Origin: Legionella beliardensis
GTDB taxonomy: Bacteria > Pseudomonadota > Gammaproteobacteria > Legionellales > Legionellaceae
Direction of reading: 5' to 3'
NCBI RefSeq assembly: GCF_900452395.1
Contig: NZ_UGNV01000001.1
Span: 62,001 to 126,000 of the forward strand
DNA length: 64,000 bases
The position numbers and the translations under genes are program-made. Of the stretch, positions 9,184-18,360 are shown in pieces; position 1 is the first letter of the stretch; each line of letters begins with the position of its first letter. Below the pieces are notes generated by a model. It saw nothing but the letters and a program-made list of their open reading frames with translations, was not told where the DNA came from and made no database searches.

Positions 9184-9865
9184 ACCGCTGATACAAATTA
9201 GGGAATTAATTAAAAATTACTCGATAGCAGGTAGCAGTAACCAAGTATTAAAAAAAATTTCTTTAACAGTTGCTGCAGGGGAATTACTAGCTATCGTTGG
9301 CGCATCTGGCTCAGGTAAATCAACGTTAATGAATATTATTGGTTTACTGGATAAAGGTGATAGCGGGGATTATTTTCTAAATCAACGGTCTGTTGCATCC
9401 CTTAATCAAGATGAGTTAGCCATTTTACGTAATCAACAAATTGGCTTTGTCTTTCAACAATTTAATTTATTATCACGATTCAATGCCAAGCAAAATGTCG
9501 CGTTACCACTTATTTATCGCAATAACATCAGTCCTGTTGAAATAGAGGAGCGTGTTATGCAAGCGCTAGCGCGCGTAGGTATGGAATCATTTGCTCATCA
9601 TCGTCCGACGCAGTTATCAGGGGGGCAGCAACAGCGGGTTGCTATTGCCAGAGCTTTGGTAGGAGAACCACAAGTTATTCTTGCTGACGAGCCTACTGGT
9701 GCGCTTGATTCTAAGACAGGAACAGATGTTTTAAATTTATTTCTAACCCTTCATGCTGAAGGGCGAACGATCATCATGGTTACTCATGATAACCAGGTTG
9801 CTGCGCGTTGTAATCGACGTATTACCTTGGTCGATGGTCAGGTTGTTGCTGAGAGTAGTCAATGA
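9176..9865 (+). CDS. MacB/LolD-type ABC transporter ATP-binding protein
   Basis: About 229 residues with all ABC motifs: Walker [11 protein letters not shown]-loop QQFNLL, signature LSGGQQQR, Walker [13 protein letters not shown], and the switch His in MVTHD. The EPTGALD form is typical of the MacB/LolD/FtsE family. The gene starts inside the end of the adaptor gene; ATG 9176 (or 9173) is chosen because a GGTGG lies just upstream, whereas the longer TTG start at 9137 would sit deep in the adaptor gene. It overlaps the permease by ATGA. MacB of E. coli has ATPase and permease in one chain; here they are separate. Confidence 0.9.
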   Translation: MGKPLIQIRELIKNYSIAGSSNQVLKKISLTVAAGELLAIVGASGSGKSTLMNIIGLLDKGDSGDYFLNQRSVASLNQDELAILRNQQIGFVFQQFNLLSRFNAKQNVALPLIYRNNISPVEIEERVMQALARVGMESFAHHRPTQLSGGQQQRVAIARALVGEPQVILADEPTGALDSKTGTDVLNLFLTLHAEGRTIIMVTHDNQVAARCNRRITLVDGQVVAESSQ

Positions 9866-11058
9866 ATTTATTAAGCCATTGTCAACAAGCCTTTATTAAT
9901 TTAAATGCTGCGAAATTGCGATCATTTTTAGCTGTATTGGGTATCTTAGTTGGTACTGCTGCCGTCGTTGCTTTAATTAGTTGTGGTCAATTAGCCACAG
10001 AAAAAGCCTTGGCTCAATTTAAAGCGTTAGGAACTGATTTATTAGCTGTTTCTTTGTTTCAACAAGAGCAAAAACAAGCATCCCAAAGTGGCGGCAGTGA
10101 GGTGTCGCTTGCTGTGTGGCGGAAAATGCCTGACCGGATTGCAGCAATAAAAGCAATAGCACCTTATGCGACAGCTTATCAAACCATTAGCTTTCAAGGA
10201 TTTCCTCTAAAAGGTGCAATTGTTGGTGCTGATGATGCCTTGGCACGTATTATCCATATTGATATGGCGCAAGGTCATTTTGTTTCTTTTGTTGAATCCT
10301 TTGAGCACTATTGCGTTATTGGCAGCGGGCTTGCACAGCAATTGCAGCAAATTACGTTGGATAATCCTATTGGTAAGCAGTTACGTATCGGGCAAGCCAT
10401 GTATACCATCATTGGTATTGCAAAGCCTTGGCAAGAGAGTGGTTTTTTTAATGAGGATATTAATCAATCGGTGATTATCCCTATTGCTGGAATGGCATTA
10501 ATCAGTAAAGATAGCAAAATCAATAATGCAATTATGCTTTTAAAGCCAACAAGCCCCATTGATGATGTAATTGCTGAACTTAAGCATTATATTAGTACTT
10601 ACGCCCCTAAGCTTACAGTTTTCCCACGCAGTGCGAAGCAAATTATTGCCAGTATGGAAAGCCAGGGGCGGATTTTTACGCTACTTTTAGCGGTAATTGG
10701 TAGTATTTCTTTGCTAGTAGGTGGCATTGGTGTGATGAATGTCATGTTAGTTTCTGTGAGTGAACGTAAAAAGGAAATTGGTATTCGCAAAGCAGTCGGC
10801 GCTCGTAATCGAGAAATTCAAGCCTTATTTCTAGTAGAGTCGGTTATTTTATCGCTGCTAGGTGGCATTTTAGGTGTTATTTTAGGTTTGTTATTTACAG
10901 CCGGTGTTGCCTATTTTAGTGGCTGGGCATTTATGATTTATTTGCTACCCCCTATCGCAGGATTTGCTGTATCTGTTGCCACAGGGATCTTCTTTGGCTT
11001 TTACCCCGCAAAGCGAGCAGCTAAGCTTGAGCCCATCGTGTCATTGCGCAGCGAATAG
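9862..11058 (+). CDS. MacB-type ABC transporter permease
   Basis: 398 residues in the type VII ABC (MacB/FtsX) layout: one N-terminal helix (LRSFLAVLGILVGTAAVVALI), a large periplasmic domain of about 210 residues (MacB_PCD), and three C-terminal helices with the FtsX signature VMLVSVSERKKEIGIRKAVGAR before the last pair. It ends GFYPAKRAAKLEPIVSLRSE, diagnostic for the family. With the upstream ATPase, adaptor and TolC-like channel it completes a mechanotransmission-type export machine. Such systems export macrolides, peptides or siderophores; the substrate here is unknown. It is the last gene of the operon. Confidence 0.9.
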   Translation: MNLLSHCQQAFINLNAAKLRSFLAVLGILVGTAAVVALISCGQLATEKALAQFKALGTDLLAVSLFQQEQKQASQSGGSEVSLAVWRKMPDRIAAIKAIAPYATAYQTISFQGFPLKGAIVGADDALARIIHIDMAQGHFVSFVESFEHYCVIGSGLAQQLQQITLDNPIGKQLRIGQAMYTIIGIAKPWQESGFFNEDINQSVIIPIAGMALISKDSKINNAIMLLKPTSPIDDVIAELKHYISTYAPKLTVFPRSAKQIIASMESQGRIFTLLLAVIGSISLLVGGIGVMNVMLVSVSERKKEIGIRKAVGARNREIQALFLVESVILSLLGGILGVILGLLFTAGVAYFSGWAFMIYLLPPIAGFAVSVATGIFFGFYPAKRAAKLEPIVSLRSE

Positions 11059-11165
11059 CGCAATTGTTAGAAAATTTCTCATTAAATTTTAAATCTAGAC
11101 CTTGAATTTTACTAATTAATTACTATTTATTAGTCATATAATTATTAACCACGGAGGAATTAGTG

Positions 11166-11606
11166 ATGAGTAATTTAAAACGTGATTTTCCATTATTGTA
11201 TAGAGATTTTGGTTCATTATGGGATAACTTCCTACGGGGCCAACAAGAAGATTCATCCTTTGTAACTACCAGTACCTGGGCGCCATCTGTTGATATAAAA
11301 GAAGAAAAGCATCAGTTTGTAGTCATTGCAGATATACCTGGTGTTAATAAAGAAGATATTCATATTTCACTTGAAAATAATTTATTAACTATTCAAGGGG
11401 AAAGGCATTTTGACAGAACGGAAGAAAAGAATGGCTATACCCGTGTAGAACGCGCACAAGGGCAATTCTATCGCCGATTTAGCCTACCTCAAACTGCGGA
11501 TGATGGTAAAATAAGTGCTAAATATAGACAAGGTGTGCTTGAAGTTATAATTCCCAAAAAGAAAGCAGCCCTTGAAAAGAAAATTGATATTAAAGTTGAA
11601 GAGTAA
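11166..11606 (+). CDS. Hsp20 / alpha-crystallin family small heat-shock protein
   Basis: 146 residues with a complete alpha-crystallin domain (about 38-135): WAPSVDIKEEKHQFVVIADIPGV, ISLENNLLTIQGER, RRFSLPQTAD, and GVLEVIIPK. It holds unfolded proteins in an ATP-independent manner. A GGAGG site at 11153-11157 suits the ATG at 11166 (a GTG at 11163 is also possible). CTTGAA at 11101-11106 resembles a sigma-32 -35 element, but no matching -10 was found, so heat-shock control is only a suggestion. It stands alone between the Mac-type operon and a repeat region. Confidence 0.93.
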   Translation: MSNLKRDFPLLYRDFGSLWDNFLRGQQEDSSFVTTSTWAPSVDIKEEKHQFVVIADIPGVNKEDIHISLENNLLTIQGERHFDRTEEKNGYTRVERAQGQFYRRFSLPQTADDGKISAKYRQGVLEVIIPKKKAALEKKIDIKVEE

Positions 11607-11610
11607 AAAT

Positions 11611-11882
11611 AGTAAATGTAGCCTGGGTGCAGGTCCATAGGACCGGAACCCAGGTTTCCCTTTGTTTCACCCAGACTACTTGTTAAGAACTATTTTACAC
11701 TGAAACAGCTGGTGTTTGGTGAGCCTGATTTTCTTCATTATTGGTAGTAAATGTAGCCTGGGTGCAGGCCCAAAGGGCCGGAACCCGGGTTTCAATTCGT
11801 TTCGCTCAGGCTACTTGTTAAGAACTATTTCACATTGAAACGGCCGGTGTTTGGTGAGCTTGATTCTCTTCATTATCGGTAG
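11611..11882. repeat. 135-bp tandem duplication containing a REP-like palindrome
   Basis: Two direct copies, 11611-11745 and 11746-11882, with a 135-bp period and scattered substitutions. Each copy begins with a 62-bp REP-like palindrome (11618-11679 and 11753-11814). In the second, the ends are GTAGCCTG / CAGGCTAC and the inner stem is GGCCC-aaa-GGGCC. Each copy ends with a sequence matching the last 16 codons plus stop of the small gene at 11830-12360. Copy 1 on the minus strand still reads NEENQAHQTPAVSV then stop. So the gene tail plus palindrome was duplicated as one unit. Confidence 0.9.
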
Positions 11883-12360
11883 TTCTATCCTGATTAACTG
11901 GCGTTGTAGTAGGTTGCGAGTTTCTTTGCATAGTCCTCTGGAGATATGTCGTAATTTCGCTTCTTCCCCAGCCTAGCGATAAAATCGTAATGTAAGATAT
12001 TTCTAAGAGAAAGGCGGTACGGCAAATTGGATTGGAATCATTTTCCTCGCAAATCAGATCTTCAAAAAGCATATCAACAGCTAAGCCTAATTGGGCACCA
12101 GCAATTAAGGCCAGTAGGGCATGTTGTAATCGTTCACTGCCTTCAACATCTGCTCGGCATGCTGTATAAAAACCAATAATTGTTTGGGCGAGTTTCTGGG
12201 GAATTTGTGCGGCAGGTGTTAGATTATCTGCAAGATTTGAAACAAGATTACCAATTATTTGAGTAAAAGCAGCTGATTTTTGAGCATTAACGCCTGGCTC
12301 TGTAGGGATATAAGGTTGTATTCCAAAACGATTAAAAAAATCTGATAAAAATTTTGGCAT
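11830..12360 (-). CDS. Unknown protein, lineage-restricted
   Basis: 176 residues, no recognised domain. Residues about 25-145 are mostly helical and partly hydrophobic (ALLALIAGAQLGLAVDML, TAFLLEISYITILSLGW); the last 30 residues are polar and disordered-looking (Gln/Asn/Thr/Glu). The C-terminal 16 residues are encoded within the second copy of a 135-bp tandem duplication. An AGGA site lies about nine bases before the ATG. It could be a membrane-associated or secreted protein, but nothing in the sequence settles this. Confidence 0.6.
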   Translation of the reverse strand: MPKFLSDFFNRFGIQPYIPTEPGVNAQKSAAFTQIIGNLVSNLADNLTPAAQIPQKLAQTIIGFYTACRADVEGSERLQHALLALIAGAQLGLAVDMLFEDLICEENDSNPICRTAFLLEISYITILSLGWGRSEITTYLQRTMQRNSQPTTTPVNQDRTTDNEENQAHQTPAVSM

Positions 12361-12453
12361 GTAAGTCTGTCCTATTTGATTATTCCTTAAAGCACTGAAC
12401 TATACCATACGCATTAAGTCTTGAGTAAATAGTTAACATAGTAGATTACCTTG

Positions 12454-14220
12454 TTAGTTAAGCGTGGCTGCTATCGCCATGCATCCTTTACCTGCGTGTA
12501 AACCAATAGCTATAGAAACAGGTTCAATAAATAAAGGTTCTTTTTTAAATGCTTCTGTCGTCATTAAGGCGAATTCTTGCGCTTTTTGGGGCACACCCGC
12601 ATGAATAATACAATAGTTATCTAATCCGGCATCATTTATGAGTGCACTAACATTGGTGACTAGTTTGCTTAATGCTTTTACCTCATTAAACGCTTTATCG
12701 ACAACAATTAATTGACCTTTTCTATCTAAAGAAATAATAGGCTTTAAGCCCGTGTACTGTGCAAGTTTTCCTTTAAGCCTACTCACTCGGCCTGAACGAA
12801 TTAAGTAATCAAAGTGATTAACCATAATAAACAGGTAAGTTTTAGCAATCTTTTCTAATAAGGCTTCTTTAATTTCTAAAATCGAGTAATTTTTATTGAT
12901 TAACTGAGCTGCATAATTAAGTAATAAGCCTTGGCTGCCTGAGACATGGCATGAATCAATAACGTGTACATTGGAGTAATGCTTTGCCGCATTTAACATC
13001 GCGTTATATGTTCCACTAAGTGCCTGCGCAACACTGATAATTAGAACATGGTCATAGTGCTTTGCTAGAAAACTAATTTTTTCATTAATTAAAGCAAGTG
13101 TCGGTGAGGACGTAGTAGGATATGTTTTTAGCGAATCTAAGATAGTGAAGATACGATGATTATCAAAGCAATATTTATCTAATAAATGATGACCATCTAA
13201 TTCAACATTAAAAGGGATTAAGTGAGCCTGGTGCTCATCAAATAACTGTTGCGGAATGTTAATACTCGAATCAGTGACCAAAGCAATTGAGTGTTTTTTT
13301 TCATGAATGACTTGGTATTGGCGCAACATATCATCGACTTTAGAGTATTGTATTTTGCCTATATTAAACAACGTTGTAAAAACATCAGGTGGCCTATTGC
13401 TATGAATATGAACCCGACATAAGTTTTGGTTTGCAGTAATAACCATGCTATTGCCTAGCGGTTGTAGCGCGTTAGTTACACTTAATTTGTTAAGCGCATC
13501 GTTAGATAATAAAGCTTCTGTACAATAGCGGGTTGTGGGCAAGGTAGTATGACTGGGAAATTCGTGAGCATCTTGCTCAAAAATAAATTCAGAATTAATT
13601 CTTTCTTGAGTTGGGTGCTCTAAAAATTCACGAAACCCTTTAATAAAAAAACTAAAACCTAAAGCGCCAGCATCTACTACCTGAGACTCTTTAAGTAACT
13701 TAAGGGTATTCATGGTGGATGTGAGCGCTATATCGACAGCATCAGTCGTGCTGGATAAAAGTAAATTAAAACAAGTAATTTGAGGTGCTTTTTCTGCCAA
13801 GCTATTAGCCCAAGCATCCATGACCGTTATTATAGTCCCCTCAACAGGATTAATAATTGCTGCTCGTACACTTTCACAGGCTGTTTTAATGAGCTTGGCA
13901 AAATCAATGGTATTGAAGGTTTCCGGCAGAGATATTTCTAAAAAGCCATTAAAAAACTGTGAAAAAATCATGCCTGAATTACCACGAGCGCCTAGAATTC
14001 CAGCATTAGCTAAAGATTGACATGTTTCAGTAAGCGTAGATTTAAGTGCTGCATGATTAATGATGGCTTGTGCTGTGGCTGCCATGTTGTTACCCGTATC
14101 ACCGTCTGCAACTGGAAATACATTAATCGCATTTAATGCGTCACGTTGTTCAATAACACAATGGCAGGCATTGATGATAGCAGAATAAAATAATCCGACA
14201 TCAAGTTGCAGTAATGCCAT
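12454..14220 (-). CDS. DAK2 (FakA-like) - DegV (FakB-like) fusion protein
   Basis: 588 residues in three parts. Residues 1-200 are a DhaL/DAK2 kinase domain with the nucleotide/Mg motif VFPVADGDTGNNM (34-46) and LGARGNSGMI. A middle section (about 225-305) has the FakA C-terminal pattern RYCTEALL, LGNSMVI and RVHIHSN. Residues about 308-588 are a DegV/EDD fatty-acid-binding domain with ALVTDSSINIP, a TSSPT loop, SVAQALSGTYNA and VIDSCHVSGSQG. In Firmicutes FakA phosphorylates fatty acids bound to separate FakB (DegV) proteins; here both halves are one chain. It is monocistronic. The biochemical role in this organism is inferred from the domains. Confidence 0.88.
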   Translation of the reverse strand: MALLQLDVGLFYSAIINACHCVIEQRDALNAINVFPVADGDTGNNMAATAQAIINHAALKSTLTETCQSLANAGILGARGNSGMIFSQFFNGFLEISLPETFNTIDFAKLIKTACESVRAAIINPVEGTIITVMDAWANSLAEKAPQITCFNLLLSSTTDAVDIALTSTMNTLKLLKESQVVDAGALGFSFFIKGFREFLEHPTQERINSEFIFEQDAHEFPSHTTLPTTRYCTEALLSNDALNKLSVTNALQPLGNSMVITANQNLCRVHIHSNRPPDVFTTLFNIGKIQYSKVDDMLRQYQVIHEKKHSIALVTDSSINIPQQLFDEHQAHLIPFNVELDGHHLLDKYCFDNHRIFTILDSLKTYPTTSSPTLALINEKISFLAKHYDHVLIISVAQALSGTYNAMLNAAKHYSNVHVIDSCHVSGSQGLLLNYAAQLINKNYSILEIKEALLEKIAKTYLFIMVNHFDYLIRSGRVSRLKGKLAQYTGLKPIISLDRKGQLIVVDKAFNEVKALSKLVTNVSALINDAGLDNYCIIHAGVPQKAQEFALMTTEAFKKEPLFIEPVSIAIGLHAGKGCMAIAATLN

Positions 14221-14316
14221 AGTTAACTTTGATTAATTAGGGTAAATTTAATAATAGACTGAGTTTGCAAGCTCTGCAGCTTAATTTTCTTCATTAGGTT
14301 ACATTCTTTAATATAT

Positions 14317-16767
14317 CTACTTTGCATATTGGGTTTTCATAATTTTATAATTAATTAAAATACTTGCTAACGTAGTAATTACGGGGACGATAATAACCAA
14401 TAACCAGGGTATATGAAAAGTTAAACCAAGAATTACGGTATTAAGGTAATAATTAATAAATAAAGCTAAAATAATAGCAAGTAATCCTGCATAAAAACCA
14501 ATAATAAAAGACTCACTGCTTCTAATCCAAAAGAGTGATTTTTTCTGCATGCCTAATAGCTTGAGTACATACGTTTCTTTCTGCTTGATATCATCAAATG
14601 ACAGCATGGATAAAATAGCAATAATAATTCCTATTAGTAAACTAAACAGGGTAATAAGCGTAATTGCTTTACTGACATTGCTTAGAATGTCTTGCACTTT
14701 TTTTATCGTGCGTGCAATGTCAATAATAGTGATATTAGGAAATTGTCTTGCTAAGTCTAGTAATTTATTTTGCTCAGTTTCGGGCAGATAAAAGCTAGTT
14801 AGATAAGTTTGGGGTAAATTAGCTAATAGCGTGGGGTTAAATAAAATAAAAAAATTAGGTTTGAAATTTGTCCAATTGACCTGGCGAATACTTGTAATGG
14901 GCGCCGTAATAATTTGCTCACCGATACGGAAACCTAATTCATCACCAATGGTCACCCCTAGCTGCCTGGCAAGCCCGTCTTCGATAGAAATCCATGTTGG
15001 TTTAGGAGTAAGCCAGCTGCCTGCTATTATTTTATTTTCTTCGGGTAACTGTGTTGACCAAGAAAAATTTAATTCCCGTTGCAGCGCATTAATTTCTTTC
15101 GCTTTATCGCCTAATTTCTTAGTAGCAGATAAGCTGTTTATAGTAGTTAAACGACCTCTTACTATTGGATATAACGTTGGTTTTTTTACCTGATTCTTAT
15201 GTAAGAAATTAATGAGCTCGCTTGTTTGCGAAGGTTGAATATTAATGACAAAGAAATTAGGTGCATCTGCAGGCAATTGCTCTTGCCAATGCTCAACTAA
15301 ATTCATTTTAAACAAATTTAAAGTTAAAAATGCGGCTAATGCTAAACCTATTCCTATTAATTGCAGTAAGCTATTTGTTAAGTTACGCTCAATGTGAGTA
15401 AAGCCAAAGCGCCAGATAAAAGAAATTTTATATTTAATAAGGTTAATTACAAGAATACTCAGCATGAGCATTCCTAAAGCAAGTATTACAAAATAAATTA
15501 ATCCAATAAAGACAACAGAAATGAGCTGCCAAGAGTGCGTATATAAGTAAGCGAGCCCTAATAATAATAAAAAAGACAGGGTATAGCTTAAAAGATTGTT
15601 GCTATTTAAATTCTGTTGTTGTTTAAAGAGAGTAATGGCTGTAATTTGCCGCAAGGTTAAAAGATGAGTGAGAGTAAAGGCGACTAGCACCAAGACGCCG
15701 GTAATAAAGCTTAAAAGCGCTGGTTTAAAATTAAATACATTATTAAAGTGAGGTAATAATCCTCTTAACCAATAAACAAGAAAAGGCTGAAAAAGATAGC
15801 CAAGCAATACGCCAATTAAAGAGGCCAAACAGCCTAGTAGCAAAATATTACCTAAATAGACAATCAGAATGTCTCGTTCTGATGCGCCAAAACACCGCAA
15901 AATTGCTACATGCTGTTGGTGTCTTTGGCTGTAGCGGTGAGTCGCCATGCTAATAGCAATTCCTGCTAACGTTAAACTCATGAGGGTACCTAAGTTTAAA
16001 TAAGTAATGGTACGTTCAATCGCTTTAACAAGGGCAGGATTCGTTGTTCTATCTACCCACCGTTGCTGTTCAGTAAGGGGCGGGGTTAATGATTTTTTTA
16101 ACTGTTCTAATTGTCTATCTGGCCCTACTAATAACCATTGATAACTCACCCGGCTACCAGGTTGTATGACCTGTGTTTTAGCAAGATCAGCTTGATTCAT
16201 GAGAATGCGGGGTGAGATATTAAACCAATCGCCAGTTTGTCCTGGTTCTTCAATGATGAGGCCATTGATTATAAATGATGCAGCGCCAATCGTAATTGGA
16301 TCGCCAACGTTAACTGCTAGAAGTGGTAATAGCCTTGCTTCAACCCAAACTTGCCCTAAAGCGGGCGCTTGATTGACTGATGTAGGCGAGCTAGAAGTAT
16401 GTGAGGCAATTTTTGTATAACCTTTTAAAGGGTATGGGGTGGCAATAGCACTTATTTGGGCGAGCTGTAAGTTATCATTAGAAGCTGTCACCATACTAAG
16501 AAAGGAAATTGTTTTTCCTTGAGATAAAGTAAGCGCTTTTGCTTTATCTTCCCAGTTTGTGGGAATAGGCGCGTTACTGGTAACAATGACATCAGCGCCC
16601 AACATCTGTGTGGCTTGTTGATTTAATAAGCTATTTACCAAAAAAGAAAAATTATTTAAGGCACTAATACAGGTAACGGCCACAATCAATGCCAGTGCTA
16701 ATAACGTTAACTCTCCGTTTTGCCAGTCACGCCTAAAAGCGCGTAAGATTAAAGGAAAATTTAGCAT
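14317..16767 (-). CDS. YbbP-type ABC transporter permease (FtsX family)
   Basis: 816 residues with about ten membrane helices and two FtsX-like modules, the YbbP/type VII exporter layout: N-terminal helix (LTLLALALIVAVTCISALNN), a periplasmic domain, a first core near 250-340 (HQQHVAILRCFGASERD), central helices, a second periplasmic domain, and a C-terminal FtsX core (DIKQKETYVLKLLGMQKKS). It overlaps the ATPase gene ybbA by 7 bp. The ybbA-ybbP operon divergent from tesA is conserved in Gammaproteobacteria. The transported substrate is not established for the family; a lipid or lysolipid link is suggested only by tesA. Confidence 0.88.
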   Translation of the reverse strand: MLNFPLILRAFRRDWQNGELTLLALALIVAVTCISALNNFSFLVNSLLNQQATQMLGADVIVTSNAPIPTNWEDKAKALTLSQGKTISFLSMVTASNDNLQLAQISAIATPYPLKGYTKIASHTSSSPTSVNQAPALGQVWVEARLLPLLAVNVGDPITIGAASFIINGLIIEEPGQTGDWFNISPRILMNQADLAKTQVIQPGSRVSYQWLLVGPDRQLEQLKKSLTPPLTEQQRWVDRTTNPALVKAIERTITYLNLGTLMSLTLAGIAISMATHRYSQRHQQHVAILRCFGASERDILIVYLGNILLLGCLASLIGVLLGYLFQPFLVYWLRGLLPHFNNVFNFKPALLSFITGVLVLVAFTLTHLLTLRQITAITLFKQQQNLNSNNLLSYTLSFLLLLGLAYLYTHSWQLISVVFIGLIYFVILALGMLMLSILVINLIKYKISFIWRFGFTHIERNLTNSLLQLIGIGLALAAFLTLNLFKMNLVEHWQEQLPADAPNFFVINIQPSQTSELINFLHKNQVKKPTLYPIVRGRLTTINSLSATKKLGDKAKEINALQRELNFSWSTQLPEENKIIAGSWLTPKPTWISIEDGLARQLGVTIGDELGFRIGEQIITAPITSIRQVNWTNFKPNFFILFNPTLLANLPQTYLTSFYLPETEQNKLLDLARQFPNITIIDIARTIKKVQDILSNVSKAITLITLFSLLIGIIIAILSMLSFDDIKQKETYVLKLLGMQKKSLFWIRSSESFIIGFYAGLLAIILALFINYYLNTVILGLTFHIPWLLVIIVPVITTLASILINYKIMKTQYAK

Positions 16768-17435
16768 TGCAACGTCCCATTAAGAAGAGGCCATTGTAAT
16801 TGGCAGTGCTCTGCTAAGGCATCATCATGCGTGACAATGACTAGTGTGGATTTATGTTCTTCATTTAATGCAAATAGCAAATCAATGATGGCGTGTCCTG
16901 TTTTTTTATCTAAGTTACCCGTAGGTTCATCAGCAAATAGGACAGCTGGCGTTAAAGCAAATGCGCGAGCTATAGCAACTCGCTGTTGTTCACCGCCTGA
17001 CAATTGAGTTGGGTAGTGTTTTGCTCGTTTACTTAGCCCTACTTGCTCAATCCAATGGCGAGCCTTAGTGTGAGCATCTTTATACTGATTAATTTCTAAA
17101 GGTAACATGACATTTTCAAGCGCGGTAAGATTGGGTAGCAAATGAAAAAATTGAAAAATAAAGCCAATGCGTTTTGCGCGCAGCTTAGCGCGCTTATCTT
17201 CATCAAGGTGGCTGATTTCTTGTGAACCATAATAAATCTGGCCCGAAGTAGGCTTTTCTAAACCAGCCATGATATTAAGTAATGTTGTTTTACCCGAGCC
17301 AGAAACACCGGTAATGGCAATGGTTGCCCCTGCTGGAATGCTTAAGTTAATCGCTTTAAGGATAGGTAAATACTCATTATCAGCTCTGATGCTATAATTA
17401 ACATCGATTAGTTTAATTACATCAGAGTTCATCAT
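16761..17435 (-). CDS. ybbA: YbbA-type ABC transporter ATP-binding protein
   Basis: 224 residues with Walker A GVSGSGKTT, Q-loop QFFHLLPN, signature LSGGEQQR, Walker B VLFADEPTGNLD and switch HDD. The pattern is that of the LolD/MacB/YbbA group. Start codons at 17435 or 17432 are both possible; a GAGG lies about 12 bases upstream of 17435. The first ATG overlaps the first codon of the divergent tesA by two bases, so each gene's promoter must lie inside the other gene. It pairs with the permease immediately downstream. Confidence 0.92.
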   Translation of the reverse strand: MMNSDVIKLIDVNYSIRADNEYLPILKAINLSIPAGATIAITGVSGSGKTTLLNIMAGLEKPTSGQIYYGSQEISHLDEDKRAKLRAKRIGFIFQFFHLLPNLTALENVMLPLEINQYKDAHTKARHWIEQVGLSKRAKHYPTQLSGGEQQRVAIARAFALTPAVLFADEPTGNLDKKTGHAIIDLLFALNEEHKSTLVIVTHDDALAEHCQLQWPLLNGTLQC

Positions 17436-18036
17436 GATTCGAAAATTCCTCTATATTTTAAGTTTTATTTTTATGATAACACCCCTGCAAGCAAAGACCA
17501 TCCTTGTTTTAGGTGATAGTTTAAGTGCAGCTTATGGTATAGAAGAAAATCAAGGCTGGGTCAGTTTATTAAAAGAGCGACTAAAAGAAGAATCATTGCC
17601 TTATCAAGTCGTTAATTATAGTACCAGTGGTGATACAACCCGTAACGGACTTGCTAAATTACCAGAAGCTTTATCTAAACATAAACCGGATATTGTGATT
17701 ATTGAGCTTGGTGCGAATGACGGTTTACGTGGGTTATCTATTCCTGAATTAAAACGTAATTTGGAAAAACTAATCGTTCAATCGCAAGATAGATCAGCAA
17801 AAGTACTGCTGTTAGCAACGCTACTGCCGCCAAATTATGGCGCTAGCTATCTGGCTAAGTACAAGCAAGTTTATGTTGATTTATCACAGCAATATCAAAC
17901 ACTTTTAATTCCCATGTTCCTAGAAGGTGTTGCTGGTAATCCAACCTGGATGCAATCAGACGGTTTACACCCTAATCAAAAAGCACAAGTAAAAATACTA
18001 AATAATATATGGCCTGTTTTAAAGCAAATGCTTTAG
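17434..18036 (+). CDS. tesA: TesA-type arylesterase / lysophospholipase / thioesterase I
   Basis: A 200-residue SGNH hydrolase with a cleavable signal peptide (MIRKFLYILSFIFMITPLQA), so it acts in the periplasm. Block I is GDSLSAAYG with the nucleophile Ser29; block III is GANDGLRG; block V is DGLHPN with the catalytic Asp/His. Length and order match E. coli TesA/ApeA, which hydrolyses acyl esters, lysophospholipids and acyl thioesters. The ATG overlaps the start codon of divergent ybbA, so the promoter is expected within ybbA coding sequence. Confidence 0.93.
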   Translation: MIRKFLYILSFIFMITPLQAKTILVLGDSLSAAYGIEENQGWVSLLKERLKEESLPYQVVNYSTSGDTTRNGLAKLPEALSKHKPDIVIIELGANDGLRGLSIPELKRNLEKLIVQSQDRSAKVLLLATLLPPNYGASYLAKYKQVYVDLSQQYQTLLIPMFLEGVAGNPTWMQSDGLHPNQKAQVKILNNIWPVLKQML

Positions 18037-18360
18037 AGCTGGTAAGAAATTGTACTATAATGGGCTTCGTTAAATTCGCTTGGGTAAGCATCGCACAGCA
18101 ATGATGATTTTCTTAAGGCTTAAGTGACTCAAAAATTGTGTATGCAAATTTAAAAAATTAAGGCATAAATCCTGCATAGCTGTTTTGTGACATGATAAAA
18201 GTGTTGTCTTATAGCCATAGACCATTTGTTTAAATAAAAATTGTGTTTTTTTAAAATGTTAAAGCAATAATGGCTAATCTGAACAAGAATGATTGGTTTA
18301 AGTCTGCGCTAAGTTTAAGAAGGTATATAAGTTTACCCAATTAATTGAAGAGGGAAAAAA
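18037..18360. other. Intergenic region tesA - mltB
   Basis: 324 bp, AT-rich, with no plausible ORF, RNA gene or strong terminator. The promoter of mltB is presumably here but no convincing -35/-10 pair was found. A GAAGAGGGA sequence just before 18361 is the mltB ribosome-binding site. Confidence 0.5.

Noticed and set aside
12454-14220. Dihydroxyacetone kinase
   Set aside because: The DAK2 domain is shared with DhaL, but the FakA middle part and DegV C-terminus point to fatty acid phosphorylation instead.
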